A stretch of 64,000 nucleotides of DNA from Salisaeta longa DSM 21114 (lineage in GTDB: Bacteria; Bacteroidota; Rhodothermia; Rhodothermales; Salinibacteraceae), in the NCBI RefSeq assembly GCF_000419585.1, contig NZ_ATTH01000001.1:1882005-1946004 (forward strand), given 5' to 3'. This document shows, one piece after another, positions 50,154 to 58,439 of this stretch (position 1 is its first letter; each line of letters begins with the position of its first letter). The translations under genes were made by a program, and so were the position numbers. A model generated the notes under the pieces. It searched no databases. It was not told the origin of the DNA and saw nothing but the letters and a program-made list of their open reading frames with translations.

Positions 50154-52688
50154 TCACGTAGGCTCCGAGTCGCCGTCGTCGTCCGTCTCCTCCGCATCGG
50201 CCGCGTTGCGGCGCCGGTAGCGCAGCCCCAGCAGCACCGCAATGCCGCCGTAGTCTGCCACCGTGGCGGCTGCGGCAATCCAGGTGCCGTAGGTGTCGGC
50301 AACGGGCGCAAACCGCATGGTGACGGTGTGCTGCCCCGGCGGTACCACCACGCCCCGCAGCAGATAGTCCACGCGGTGGATGGGCACCGGCTCGCCGTCG
50401 ATGTAGGCGCGCCAGCCGGCAGGATAGTAGATTTCGCTCACGACCAGCAGGCGCTGCTTGTTGGTTTGCACCGTCCACTGCAGCTCCGGCGGTGTATGTT
50501 TTTGGAGCGTCACCTGCGTGGTGCTGCTACTGTCGATGGGCGCGATGTCGGCCGCCAGCGGCTCCGAGAGGAGGGCCGTGTGCCGGGGGGTGAAGGACGG
50601 GCTGCGCAGGCGGGCGAAGAGCTGCTCGGCCGATCGCACAACATCGGTTTGGCCGACGAAGAACGCCCGCGGCACGGCATCGGGGTTTTTGAGCACGCGC
50701 AATCCTGTCTGCGGACCGCGGTACGCCACGGTGGTGCCCGGCAGTTGCTGCCGGGCGATGATGTAACGGGTGTTGAGCAGGTCGAGCGCCGTCTCGTTTG
50801 GCGGCCCGGCGGCGTCAAGGTTTAGGATGTGATCGATGTAATCCTGGTAGACCCGCAGCTTGGCCCCATGGTAGCCGCCAAGCGACTCGTAGTGATACGA
50901 CGGCTGGGCATTGTTCATGGGATTTAGCGCGAGCGGTAGCACGCGGAAGTGCCCCGAGCCGCCAGCTTCCCGCATCTTCTGCTTCAGGAACCGATCCACG
51001 TCGTACGTGGCAATGGCCTGTTCGGCCGTGGGTGCCGTGGAGTACGCATCGGGCCCCAGGAACCGTTTGTCGACGCCCCACAGGTCGATGAGCACCACGA
51101 GCACCACAAGCGCGCCCGCCACCCAGGGCTGCAGGGTTTTGCGGCGCGCCAGCCACAGGAGGAGCGCCACCACCACGAGCACAATCATCGTGCGGGTCGC
51201 ATCCGACTGAAACGCCGCCCGGCGCGCGTCTTTTTGCTTGGCCAGTTGCTGGTCAATGAAGCGCTGCACGCGCGGACTCTGGATGGGCAGGTCGGGGCGC
51301 TGCTGCTGAATGGCCCGTTCGTAGCGCTGCCGCTCGCCCGGCCGCTCAAAGTCGAAGAAGGTGTCTTTGGCCACGGTAAGCAGCAGCACAACGCCCAGGA
51401 CGCTCCCAAAGACGACCAGGAGGGGCCGCGCGCGATCTGCCGCGCGGTCGCGCAGCAAGTAATTGAGCCCAAAGCCGCCCAGCACCGCAAGCAGCAGGGC
51501 CGTGATGCTGAGCCACGTTTCGGGGGCGCGGAAGGCATCGAAGAAGGGAAAGAACTCAAACATTGGGCGGTTCAGCCAGGCGGCGTGGCGCCCCAGGGCA
51601 AAGAGCGTTGTGGCAAGCGCGGCGGCGCCGAGGCCCCATACCACGCGGCGCTTCACCTTCCACAGCGCAAGCATTGCCAGGGCAAACACCGCCCCACCCA
51701 CGTAGTGCGGACCGGCGGTAAACGGCTTTGGCCCCCAGTACTGCGCGGCCCCGCCAAAGGCATTTGCTATGATGAGCGTGATCAGCTCACCCACGCCCTG
51801 GCTCCATCGCATGGCGTTTTCCCAGCCCATGCTGCCGCCGCCGGCCGCCGCTGCGCCGTCGGCCAGGGCCGAGGCCGCCCCACGCACGGAATACTGCTTG
51901 TACTCGTACGTCACCCAGTACGGCTGAATGACCATGAGGAGCCCCAGCCCGGTGCCCATGGCAAGCCAGCCGGTGGCCTTGGCGATGGGCCGGGTGTCGC
52001 CTTTGCGCACCGCCCGCACCACCGCCACCAGCCACCACACCAGCGCCGCCATCAGCACGTAGTAGGTAATCTGCGGGTGCTTGGCGCGCAGCTCGGCCGC
52101 GAGGGCCGCGGCAAAGAGGAGTCCTCCGAGTAAGGACGGGCGACGCAGGGTGTAGACAAACGCCAAAAGGAGCCACGGAGCAAACGCCAGCGCCACAAAC
52201 TTCGTCTGATGCCCCGCCACCAGCAAAATGGGCAGGTAGGTGGTAAACCCAAACCCGACGCTCGCCAAGAGTCCGGCCCACGTATCGCGGGTGAGGAAGA
52301 ACGCCAGCAGGTACGTGCCCGCAAGCAGCAGAAAGAGGTGCGAGGTGGGCCACGCAAACGAGCGCGTCCACGTAATGAGCGTATCCACCTGGGGCACCTC
52401 CGGGCCGTACTTAATCAGGTAGCCCGGCATGCCCGCAAATGCGTTGGGCGCCCAGAGCGCGTCGTTGCCTGTCGCGTTTTGGTACTGGATCATGGCCTCG
52501 GCCATGCCGCGCCAGTTGACGATGTCGCCGCCGTACAAACTTTTTCCGCCAAAGTGGATGGGCGAAAAGAACGCCAGCGAAACGATCAGCAGAAACCCCA
52601 GCGCAATCGCGTGACGAGCGGTAGGCGAGCGGCGTCCCCAGAACGTGTCGGGGGTGCGGGGCGCGGGGCGGCGATCAGAACGAGCCAT
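50154..52688 (-). CDS. YfhO family membrane protein
   Basis: 844 aa. Many membrane helices with glycosyltransferase-C-like loops: IHFGGKSLYGGDIVNWRGMAE, GYLIKYGPEVPQVDTLITW, LLVAGHQTKFVALAFAPWLL. The C-terminal exported domain (YHYESLGGYHGAKLRVYQDY, VVPPGQHTVTMRF) is typical of YfhO proteins, which are implicated in sugar attachment to cell-surface polymers. It is followed at once by the antiporter and glycosyltransferase genes and preceded by gatC 39 bp upstream. Confidence 0.9.
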   Translation of the reverse strand: MARSDRRPAPRTPDTFWGRRSPTARHAIALGFLLIVSLAFFSPIHFGGKSLYGGDIVNWRGMAEAMIQYQNATGNDALWAPNAFAGMPGYLIKYGPEVPQVDTLITWTRSFAWPTSHLFLLLAGTYLLAFFLTRDTWAGLLASVGFGFTTYLPILLVAGHQTKFVALAFAPWLLLAFVYTLRRPSLLGGLLFAAALAAELRAKHPQITYYVLMAALVWWLVAVVRAVRKGDTRPIAKATGWLAMGTGLGLLMVIQPYWVTYEYKQYSVRGAASALADGAAAAGGGSMGWENAMRWSQGVGELITLIIANAFGGAAQYWGPKPFTAGPHYVGGAVFALAMLALWKVKRRVVWGLGAAALATTLFALGRHAAWLNRPMFEFFPFFDAFRAPETWLSITALLLAVLGGFGLNYLLRDRAADRARPLLVVFGSVLGVVLLLTVAKDTFFDFERPGERQRYERAIQQQRPDLPIQSPRVQRFIDQQLAKQKDARRAAFQSDATRTMIVLVVVALLLWLARRKTLQPWVAGALVVLVVLIDLWGVDKRFLGPDAYSTAPTAEQAIATYDVDRFLKQKMREAGGSGHFRVLPLALNPMNNAQPSYHYESLGGYHGAKLRVYQDYIDHILNLDAAGPPNETALDLLNTRYIIARQQLPGTTVAYRGPQTGLRVLKNPDAVPRAFFVGQTDVVRSAEQLFARLRSPSFTPRHTALLSEPLAADIAPIDSSSTTQVTLQKHTPPELQWTVQTNKQRLLVVSEIYYPAGWRAYIDGEPVPIHRVDYLLRGVVVPPGQHTVTMRFAPVADTYGTWIAAAATVADYGGIAVLLGLRYRRRNAADAEETDDDGDSEPT

Positions 52689-52727
52689 GGGGAAGGCAGC
52701 AGGTGAGAGATAGAGCGGGCGGCGGGT

Positions 52728-53027
52728 CTACTCAATCGCAGCCGGCGTGCGCACGTAGCCATCGTCGGTATCCGGAGCAGGCGCCAGGGCCTCCGCTCGG
52801 TCGATGCGCGGCGTCGCCACATCCTCGCGCGTGGCTTCGTCGTCAGCCGTGCGCCCGTCGTGCACATGCGTCAGCGGCGCCACGCCCGCGGTGTCCACCG
52901 CTTGGAGGGTGCGCATGTAGTCCAGAATGCGCTCCATGTCGTGCGCAATCGCTTCCTCTTCGGCCGCTGTAAACGAGAGCCGCGCGAGGCGCGCGGTGTG
53001 CCGAACGTCGTCGCGAGAAACAGCCAT
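52728..53027 (-). CDS. gatC: Aspartyl/glutamyl-tRNA amidotransferase subunit C
   Basis: 99 aa. VSRDDVRHTARLARLSFTAAEEEAIAHDMERILDYM is the conserved N-terminal helix pair, followed by GVAPLTHVHDGRTADDEATRED. GatC stabilises the GatAB complex that makes Gln-tRNA or Asn-tRNA from mischarged precursors. gatA and gatB are not in the window. It lies between ptsN and yfhO. Confidence 0.93.
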   Translation of the reverse strand: MAVSRDDVRHTARLARLSFTAAEEEAIAHDMERILDYMRTLQAVDTAGVAPLTHVHDGRTADDEATREDVATPRIDRAEALAPAPDTDDGYVRTPAAIE

Positions 53028-53100
53028 AGCAATCCAGAAGAAAACAAGACACACGATGCAGCCGACAGCAACGGCAGGACAAATCGCGGGTTTCCGCGCA

Positions 53101-53586
53101 TCACCCGCGCAGCGTCGCTTCCCCGGCCCGCAACGCCCGAATGACCGCCTCGGGAGACGCGGCCGCCAGCAGCTCCTCGCGCACGTCGCTGCGCCCCACC
53201 AGCCGCGAGATGCGTCCCAGAATTTTGATGTGCTGCGACTTATCCGCCTCGGGCCCTACCAGCAGCAGCACGAGCCGTACCGGTTCGCTGTCGATGGCGC
53301 CGTAGTCGATGCCCTGCTGCGTGATGGCAAACGCCCCCACCGTCTCGCGCACCGCATCCGTTTTCGCATGGGGCAGCGCTAAGCCCTTGCCCACGCCCGT
53401 CGACATGACGGCCTCGCGTGCTTTCACGGCACGGCGCACCGCCTCGATGCTGTCAACGGCGGGATGCCCGCGCAGCACGTCCACCAACGCATCGATGACG
53501 GCATCTTTGCTCGCGCCCTCCAACGCAATGCGGATGGACGACGGCTCCAAAAGCTGGCTAATGTCGGTTGTGCGCGTCGAGGACAT
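53101..53586 (-). CDS. ptsN: PTS IIA-like nitrogen-regulatory protein (PtsN family)
   Basis: 161 aa. The phosphoacceptor His is H73 in GLALPHAKTD, preceded by REAVMSTGVGKG; the segment LVLLLVGPEADKSQHIKILGRISRL is the family core. It is probably regulatory rather than a sugar transporter since no IIB/IIC genes are adjacent. It starts the leftward run ptsN-gatC-yfhO-antiporter-glycosyltransferase. Confidence 0.92.
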   Translation of the reverse strand: MSSTRTTDISQLLEPSSIRIALEGASKDAVIDALVDVLRGHPAVDSIEAVRRAVKAREAVMSTGVGKGLALPHAKTDAVRETVGAFAITQQGIDYGAIDSEPVRLVLLLVGPEADKSQHIKILGRISRLVGRSDVREELLAAASPEAVIRALRAGEATLRG

Positions 53587-53786
53587 GACAGGTGAGAAGA
53601 CCTAAACGGGCGAATATGTAGCAATGTACAAACCAGCACACACGAATGCAGCATGCCGACTTGAATACTAGCGCAATCGCCCGGCAACCGTTGCAAACCT
53701 GCAGCGGTGAATGATCGGACGCCGATAGCGCAACTGAACATCTAGTTTGGCTTGCTCCACTGCACCGAACGCATAGAAAAGCCGGA
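53587..53786. other. Intergenic upstream of ptsN
   Basis: No gene recognised; less GC-rich than the flanks. It probably carries the ptsN promoter. Confidence 0.3.
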
Positions 53787-54145
53787 CTACGCAAGCACTG
53801 CCACAAGCTCATCGGGATGGTAGGCCCTGAGAGGGCTTGGCGCGAAGTCCGCTTCGTTTCTCGTCACAACGCACGCTGCTCCGGCGTGGGCGCCCGCTGC
53901 GGCCCGATATAGATCCTCGACATCGGTAGCATTGTCGGCGCCCAAGGCGGCCCGCAGCGCACTTCGTGTCATCGGGGCAAACGTAAACGTTTCTTCCAGC
54001 ACTTCGAACAGCGGACGTGGATCGACGGCATGGGGCACCGTGGCGACATACCAACATGTGGCAATGGACGTTGCAGGAACCAGACCTGTGATTTCTACAC
54101 GGCCCACATAAGAGAGTAATTGTAGGGCCCCAGCATGATGAGCGC
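53787..54145 (-). pseudogene. PIN-domain toxin remnant, N terminus missing
   Basis: From an in-frame TAG the frame reads RAHHAGALQLLSYVGRVEITGLVPATSIATCWYV, then ALGADNATDVEDLYRAAAGAHAGAACVVTRNEADFAPSPLRAYHPDEL. These are the middle and end of a VapC-type PIN ribonuclease (xxTRNxxDF and the closing P-E/D-E helix). The first strand with the catalytic DTN motif is absent and an in-frame stop precedes the remnant. No antitoxin gene was found. A short GTG-started form (53787-54107) could still be made, but it lacks the active site. Confidence 0.65.
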
Positions 54146-54305
54146 GCTAGGCACCCGCCGCGCAGCGCGCCCTTGCCTTGAATACGCAAAAAAGAGCCGT
54201 CGCGCGCCGCGTCATTCAGCAGATCCAATAAACCTGCCACCGGGTGCAACGTAACAACTAGCCTATACATTTGCTTTTTGACCCGACACCATCCAACCCT
54301 TGCCT

Positions 54306-55373
54306 ATGGACGCCGACGCGCAACCGCAGCACACACCTATTTCCGATGTTGGCGAGTTTGGCCTCATCGCCCACCTTCGGGACACGCTTGGTCCGCCCGA
54401 TGCTAACGATGAGGCCCTTGTGATGGGCATCTCGGACGATGCCGCCGTGTACCGCGTGGGCGACGGGCAGGTGCACGTGGTTACCACCGATACGCTGCTT
54501 GAAGGCATTCACTTCGACCGCTCGTTCGTCCCGCTGGAGCACCTCGGCTTTAAAGCCCTCTCGGCCAACGTGAGCGATGTGGTGGCCATGAACGCGCGCC
54601 CCCGGTATGCCACCATCAGCCTGGGCATTCCGGAGCATGTGTCGGTGGAGATGATGCGCACCCTGTACGAGGGCGTGCACCAGGCCTGCGAGGCGTACGA
54701 CATGCGCGTTATTGGGGGCGACACCACCGGCGCGCACGGCCTCTCGCTTACCGTTACCGTCATTGGCGCGGCCGCCGAGGAAGACATCGTGTACCGGGGT
54801 GGCGCGCAGGTGGGCGACAAGCTCTGCGTAACGGGCGACCTGGGAGCCTCGTATGCCGGGCTCAAGGTCTTGTTGGAGCAACGCAAGCAACTGCAAGACG
54901 CCGGCGACGACTTTCAGCCCGACCTTGAGGGGCACGACTACGTCATTCGCCGCCACCTCGCGCCGCCCGCGCAGCTCCAAACCATTAAGCACTGGGCCGA
55001 AGCCGGCGTACAACCCCACGCCCTCATCGACATCTCCGACGGCCTCGCCTCCGAGGTGCACCACATCTGCCAGTCGAGTGAAACGGGCGCGCAGCTCTAC
55101 GCCCCGGCGCTGCCCCTGCACCCCGGCACGCGCAACGCCGCCACCCTCTTTGGCGAAGACGTGGATACCTACGCGCTCTTCGGGGGGGAAGACTACGAGC
55201 TACTGTTTGCGCTGCCCGAGGACGACCTGCAAGCCCTTGACGCCACCACCTACACCGTCATCGGCGATGTAACGCCGCCCGACGACGGCGTACAAATCCA
55301 GCAGCCCACCGGCGAAAACATCGGTCTGCAGCCGGGCGGGTTCGATCATTTCGACGCGCCTGACGATGCCTAG
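54306..55373 (+). CDS. thiL: Thiamine-monophosphate kinase
   Basis: 355 aa. Phosphorylates thiamine monophosphate to the active diphosphate. PISDVGEFGLIAHLRD starts the domain; GISDDAAVYRVGDGQVHVVTTDTLLEGIHFD, NVSDVVAMNARPRYATISLGIP, VIGGDTTGA and ALIDISDGLASEVHHI are the ATP and Mg-binding blocks. ATG 54306 is preferred over a TTG six bases upstream. It leads a rightward set with the LOG and mscL genes. Confidence 0.95.
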   Translation: MDADAQPQHTPISDVGEFGLIAHLRDTLGPPDANDEALVMGISDDAAVYRVGDGQVHVVTTDTLLEGIHFDRSFVPLEHLGFKALSANVSDVVAMNARPRYATISLGIPEHVSVEMMRTLYEGVHQACEAYDMRVIGGDTTGAHGLSLTVTVIGAAAEEDIVYRGGAQVGDKLCVTGDLGASYAGLKVLLEQRKQLQDAGDDFQPDLEGHDYVIRRHLAPPAQLQTIKHWAEAGVQPHALIDISDGLASEVHHICQSSETGAQLYAPALPLHPGTRNAATLFGEDVDTYALFGGEDYELLFALPEDDLQALDATTYTVIGDVTPPDDGVQIQQPTGENIGLQPGGFDHFDAPDDA

Positions 55374-55412
55374 CGCGCGACCGCCCGTTCTCTCCCATTC
55401 GCCTGGACGCCT

Positions 55413-56579
55413 ATGTACGCTTGCCGCCCCTGCGACGCCATCGAAGTGGAATCGGTGGCGGCCCTGCTCGATCATGTTGCCGACCACGGCACACTCGAAA
55501 ATGTGGTTGTGCAGGGCCTCGACCTCACCGACGACACGGTTGAGGCGCGGCTCCTGGACGTTTCGGCGGAGGATGCGGTGTTTTTGGGCTGCCGCTTCAC
55601 CGATGCCCTCGAAGGCCACATTCACCAGACGGGCGGCACGGTCTTTCCGGCGTTTGAGGGGCTGCCGTTTCATCCGTACCGGGCGTCGCTGTACACGCCC
55701 GACGAGCTGATGCGCGGGTACGAGCGCGGGCAGTCGGCGAGCCTGGAGGACATCCACGACGCCGACATCTACCGGTACTACAAGCAGCAACAGCTCGACG
55801 GCGGCCCGGACGTGCCCGTGATGGACGCGCTGGCCTTTCGGATTCATGACCATGCCATCGACGACGCGCTGCGCGACCTGCTGCATCCCGACGGCCGCCC
55901 CTCGCGGCGCGTGGTGGGCATCATGGGCGGCCACCGCATGGCCCGCACCGCCCCGGCGTTTACGGCCATTGCCCGCATCGCCCATGCGCTTACCCGCAAC
56001 GGATTTTTTGTAGCCACCGGGGGCGGCCCCGGTGCCATGGAGGCTGCCAACCTTGGGGCGTATCTCGCGGGCCGCGATGCCGATACCATCACGGCCGCTG
56101 TGCAGATGCTGTCGGATGCCCCACAGTACGACACCGACGGGTATTTTGAACGGGCGTATGCGGTGCGCGAGCGCTACGGCGACGGACACGAAAGCCTTGC
56201 CGTGCCGACATGGTTTTACGGGCACGAACCCTCCAACTTGTTCGCCACGCACGTCGCCAAATACTTTGCCAACAGCATTCGCGAAGATGGCTTGCTCGCC
56301 ATGGCACATTATGGCGTGATTTATGCGCCCGGAAGTGCGGGCACCATCCAAGAGGTGTTCATGGACGCTGCCCAAAACCACTACGAAACCTTCGGCCCGC
56401 CCAGCCCCATGGTTTTTTACGACGCCACGTACTGGACGGAAACCAAGCCCGTGTTTCCTCTATTGCAGGCGCTAGCGGCCGACACGCCATATGCCGAGGA
56501 GCTGATGATTACGGATGATGTCTCATCGGTGGTTGATGCCATTACGCACCACGCTTCCGCTCGCTCGCACACCGCGTAA
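55413..56579 (+). CDS. LOG-family protein with N-terminal extension
   Basis: 388 aa. The Rossmann-like LOG core begins near residue 165 (RVVGIMGGHRMAR, GFFVATGGGPGAMEAANLGAYLAG) and contains APGSAGTIQEVFMDAAQNHYE, the PGxxGTxxE-type catalytic motif. Some relatives release cytokinin-type bases or cleave nucleoside monophosphates. The first ~160 residues (LDHVADHGTLENVVVQGLDLT onward) are an extra domain found in longer relatives. Follows thiL by 39 bp and precedes mscL by 3 bp. Confidence 0.85.
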   Translation: MYACRPCDAIEVESVAALLDHVADHGTLENVVVQGLDLTDDTVEARLLDVSAEDAVFLGCRFTDALEGHIHQTGGTVFPAFEGLPFHPYRASLYTPDELMRGYERGQSASLEDIHDADIYRYYKQQQLDGGPDVPVMDALAFRIHDHAIDDALRDLLHPDGRPSRRVVGIMGGHRMARTAPAFTAIARIAHALTRNGFFVATGGGPGAMEAANLGAYLAGRDADTITAAVQMLSDAPQYDTDGYFERAYAVRERYGDGHESLAVPTWFYGHEPSNLFATHVAKYFANSIREDGLLAMAHYGVIYAPGSAGTIQEVFMDAAQNHYETFGPPSPMVFYDATYWTETKPVFPLLQALAADTPYAEELMITDDVSSVVDAITHHASARSHTA

Positions 56580-56582
56580 CCT

Positions 56583-57074
56583 ATGGGCTTCATCGAAGAA
56601 TACAAAACGTTTGCCATTCGCGGCAACGTCGTGGATATGGCCGTTGGCATCATCATCGGCGCGGCGTTTAACGGCATCGTACAGTCGCTCGTCAAGGACA
56701 TCCTCACGCCGCCGCTGGGCGCGCTCATGGGCGACGTGGACTTCACCAACTGGTTTGTGGTGATTGAGCACGGCACCACACCGCCGCCGTATGCCACACT
56801 GCAAGCGGCCCGCGATGCCGGTGCGGTAACACTTAACCTTGGCACCTTCGCAAACAGCTGCATCAGCTTTGCGATGGTGTCGTTTGCGGTGTTCGTGCTG
56901 GTGCGCTACATCAACGAGCTACGTTCGCCGCAAGACACCCCCGAGCCCGTCGTGCCCACGCATCGGAAGTGTCCCCATTGCATCTCCGACATTCCGGTGG
57001 AAGCCTCGCGCTGCCCCCACTGCACCGCGACCGTCACGCCGGCCACGCCCGCTGAAGCACCGACCGACCACTAG
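56583..57074 (+). CDS. mscL: Large-conductance mechanosensitive channel with zinc-ribbon tail
   Basis: 163 aa. MGFIEEYKTFAIRGNVVDMAVGIIIGAAFNGIVQSLVKDI is the gating helix and pore-lining TM1; TM2 is INLGTF-type (ISFAMVSFAVFVLVRYIN). Instead of ending in the usual short charged helix bundle, it continues to HRKCPHCISDIPVEASRCPHCTATV, a CPHC-x12-CPHC zinc-ribbon-like motif. It releases solutes on osmotic downshock. Start 3 bp after the LOG gene stop, so co-transcribed. Confidence 0.93.
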   Translation: MGFIEEYKTFAIRGNVVDMAVGIIIGAAFNGIVQSLVKDILTPPLGALMGDVDFTNWFVVIEHGTTPPPYATLQAARDAGAVTLNLGTFANSCISFAMVSFAVFVLVRYINELRSPQDTPEPVVPTHRKCPHCISDIPVEASRCPHCTATVTPATPAEAPTDH

Positions 57075-57079
57075 CGACG

Positions 57080-57961
57080 ATGATGGGCCACGCCAACACG
57101 TTTACGTTTGCCGAAGACGCCGTCGCCGGCCTGCAGGTGGGGCGCTTTGCCTGGGGCCCTAGCACGCAGGCCGTGTGCTACCGCGTGGGCCACACCCTCA
57201 TCGACACGGGCCCGCCCAACCAGTGGGCGGCGGTGCGGGCCTTTGCCGAGGCGCAACACGCGGCCCACGGCATCGAGCAGATTCTGCTTACCCACCACCA
57301 CGAGGACCATGCCGGCAACGCCGCGCGCCTCGCCGAGCACCTCGACTGCCCGGTGTATGCGCCCCGCGCCAGCCTCGATCGGCTGCGGGACGGCTTTTCC
57401 ATCGAGTGGTACCGGTGGGTGGTGTGGGGCCGCCCCACCCCCGTCGAGGCCCGCCCCCTGCCCGACGCACCCCTCGCCCTGGGCGACAACGTGCACGCGC
57501 ACCCCATCGCCGCGCCCGGCCACGCCGACGACATGGTGTGCTACTACGTGCCCGAACGCCGCTGGCTCTTTAGCGCCGACCTGTTTATCACCCCGCGTCC
57601 GCAGTACCTGCGCTTCGACGAGGACGTACAGCAGCTCCTCGCTAGCCTGCATCGGGTGCTGGAGCATCCGTGCGACGTTCTGTTTTGCAGCCACCGCGGC
57701 ATCGTCCCCGACGGCCGCGCCGCACTGCAGCGCAAGGCGCGCTACCTGGAAGCCCTCATGGGCATCGTGCAGCGGCGACGCGTCATCGACCAACAATCCA
57801 TCAACCACATCCGCAAAACGATGCTGGGCCGCGAGGGATGGCTGCGCTGGGTTTCCGGCGGCGACTTCTCGAAAGAGCACCTGGTGGCCTCCTGCCTGGC
57901 CGACGACGCCGCCCAGCCGCACGAAGATACGCTCGATACCGCGCGGCCCGTCGCCTCCTGA
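57080..57961 (+). CDS. MBL-fold metallo-hydrolase
   Basis: 293 aa. Metal-site motif THHHEDHAGNAARLAE (HxHxDH), second His in AAPGHADDMVCYY, Asp in FSADLFI and a late CSHRG. A metallo-beta-lactamase-fold hydrolase of unknown substrate. It starts 5 bp after mscL. Confidence 0.88.
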   Translation: MMGHANTFTFAEDAVAGLQVGRFAWGPSTQAVCYRVGHTLIDTGPPNQWAAVRAFAEAQHAAHGIEQILLTHHHEDHAGNAARLAEHLDCPVYAPRASLDRLRDGFSIEWYRWVVWGRPTPVEARPLPDAPLALGDNVHAHPIAAPGHADDMVCYYVPERRWLFSADLFITPRPQYLRFDEDVQQLLASLHRVLEHPCDVLFCSHRGIVPDGRAALQRKARYLEALMGIVQRRRVIDQQSINHIRKTMLGREGWLRWVSGGDFSKEHLVASCLADDAAQPHEDTLDTARPVAS

Positions 57962-58104
57962 GGCGCATCATAGCCCGCGCTTCTTTGCGCACTTCGCGAA
58001 CTACCGATCAAGGCCCCCTCTTTGCGGAAACCTTTCGACGCCCATCTCGTGCAGATGTCTCTGATGAAGGAAGCTGCTCGTTGCGCCACGACTGACAACT
58101 GCCC

Positions 58105-58344
58105 ATGAAGAAGGATCTCCACCCCACGTACAACGAAGTCACCATTCAACTGGCTGACGGGACCGAGTTTGTGACGCGCTCCACCATGGACCGCGACACC
58201 TACGCCTCAGAGGTTGACTCCACCAACCACCCGTTTTACACGGGGCGCCGCCAGTTTGTGGATACCGCGGGCCGCGTTGAGAAATTTAATCGCCGCTACG
58301 GCATCACCGACGATAGCGACGACGACGAAGACGACGACGCGTAG
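58105..58344 (+). CDS. rpmE2: 50S ribosomal protein L31, type B
   Basis: 79 aa. MKKDLHPTYNEVTIQLADGTEFVTRSTM and NHPFYTGRRQFVDTAGRVEKFNRRYG are L31 signatures. The CxxC zinc pair of type A L31 is absent, so this is the zinc-independent type B form. An acidic tail (DDSDDDEDDDA) follows. A rho-independent terminator lies just after it. Confidence 0.95.
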   Translation: MKKDLHPTYNEVTIQLADGTEFVTRSTMDRDTYASEVDSTNHPFYTGRRQFVDTAGRVEKFNRRYGITDDSDDDEDDDA

Positions 58345-58366
58345 CCCACGCTGCGCCATCTGTACG

Positions 58367-58402
58367 AAAAGGGGCGCTCCCGGCGGAGTGGCCCTTTTTT
58401 AT
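58367..58402 (+). terminator. Rho-independent terminator after rpmE2
   Basis: AAAAGGG(GC)GCTCC pairs with GGAG(TG)GCCCTTTT, followed by TTATTT. It ends the rpmE2 transcript before the phosphorylase gene. Confidence 0.85.
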
Positions 58403-58439
58403 TTGACTTCCTGCCCTGTTCCTCACCTCGTCTCTCCGC

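Noticed and set aside
53809-54270. Leftward ORF MYRLVVTLHPVAGLLDLLNDAA
   Set aside because: Its second half is the wrong frame of the PIN remnant and no family could be recognised; left as part of the scar.
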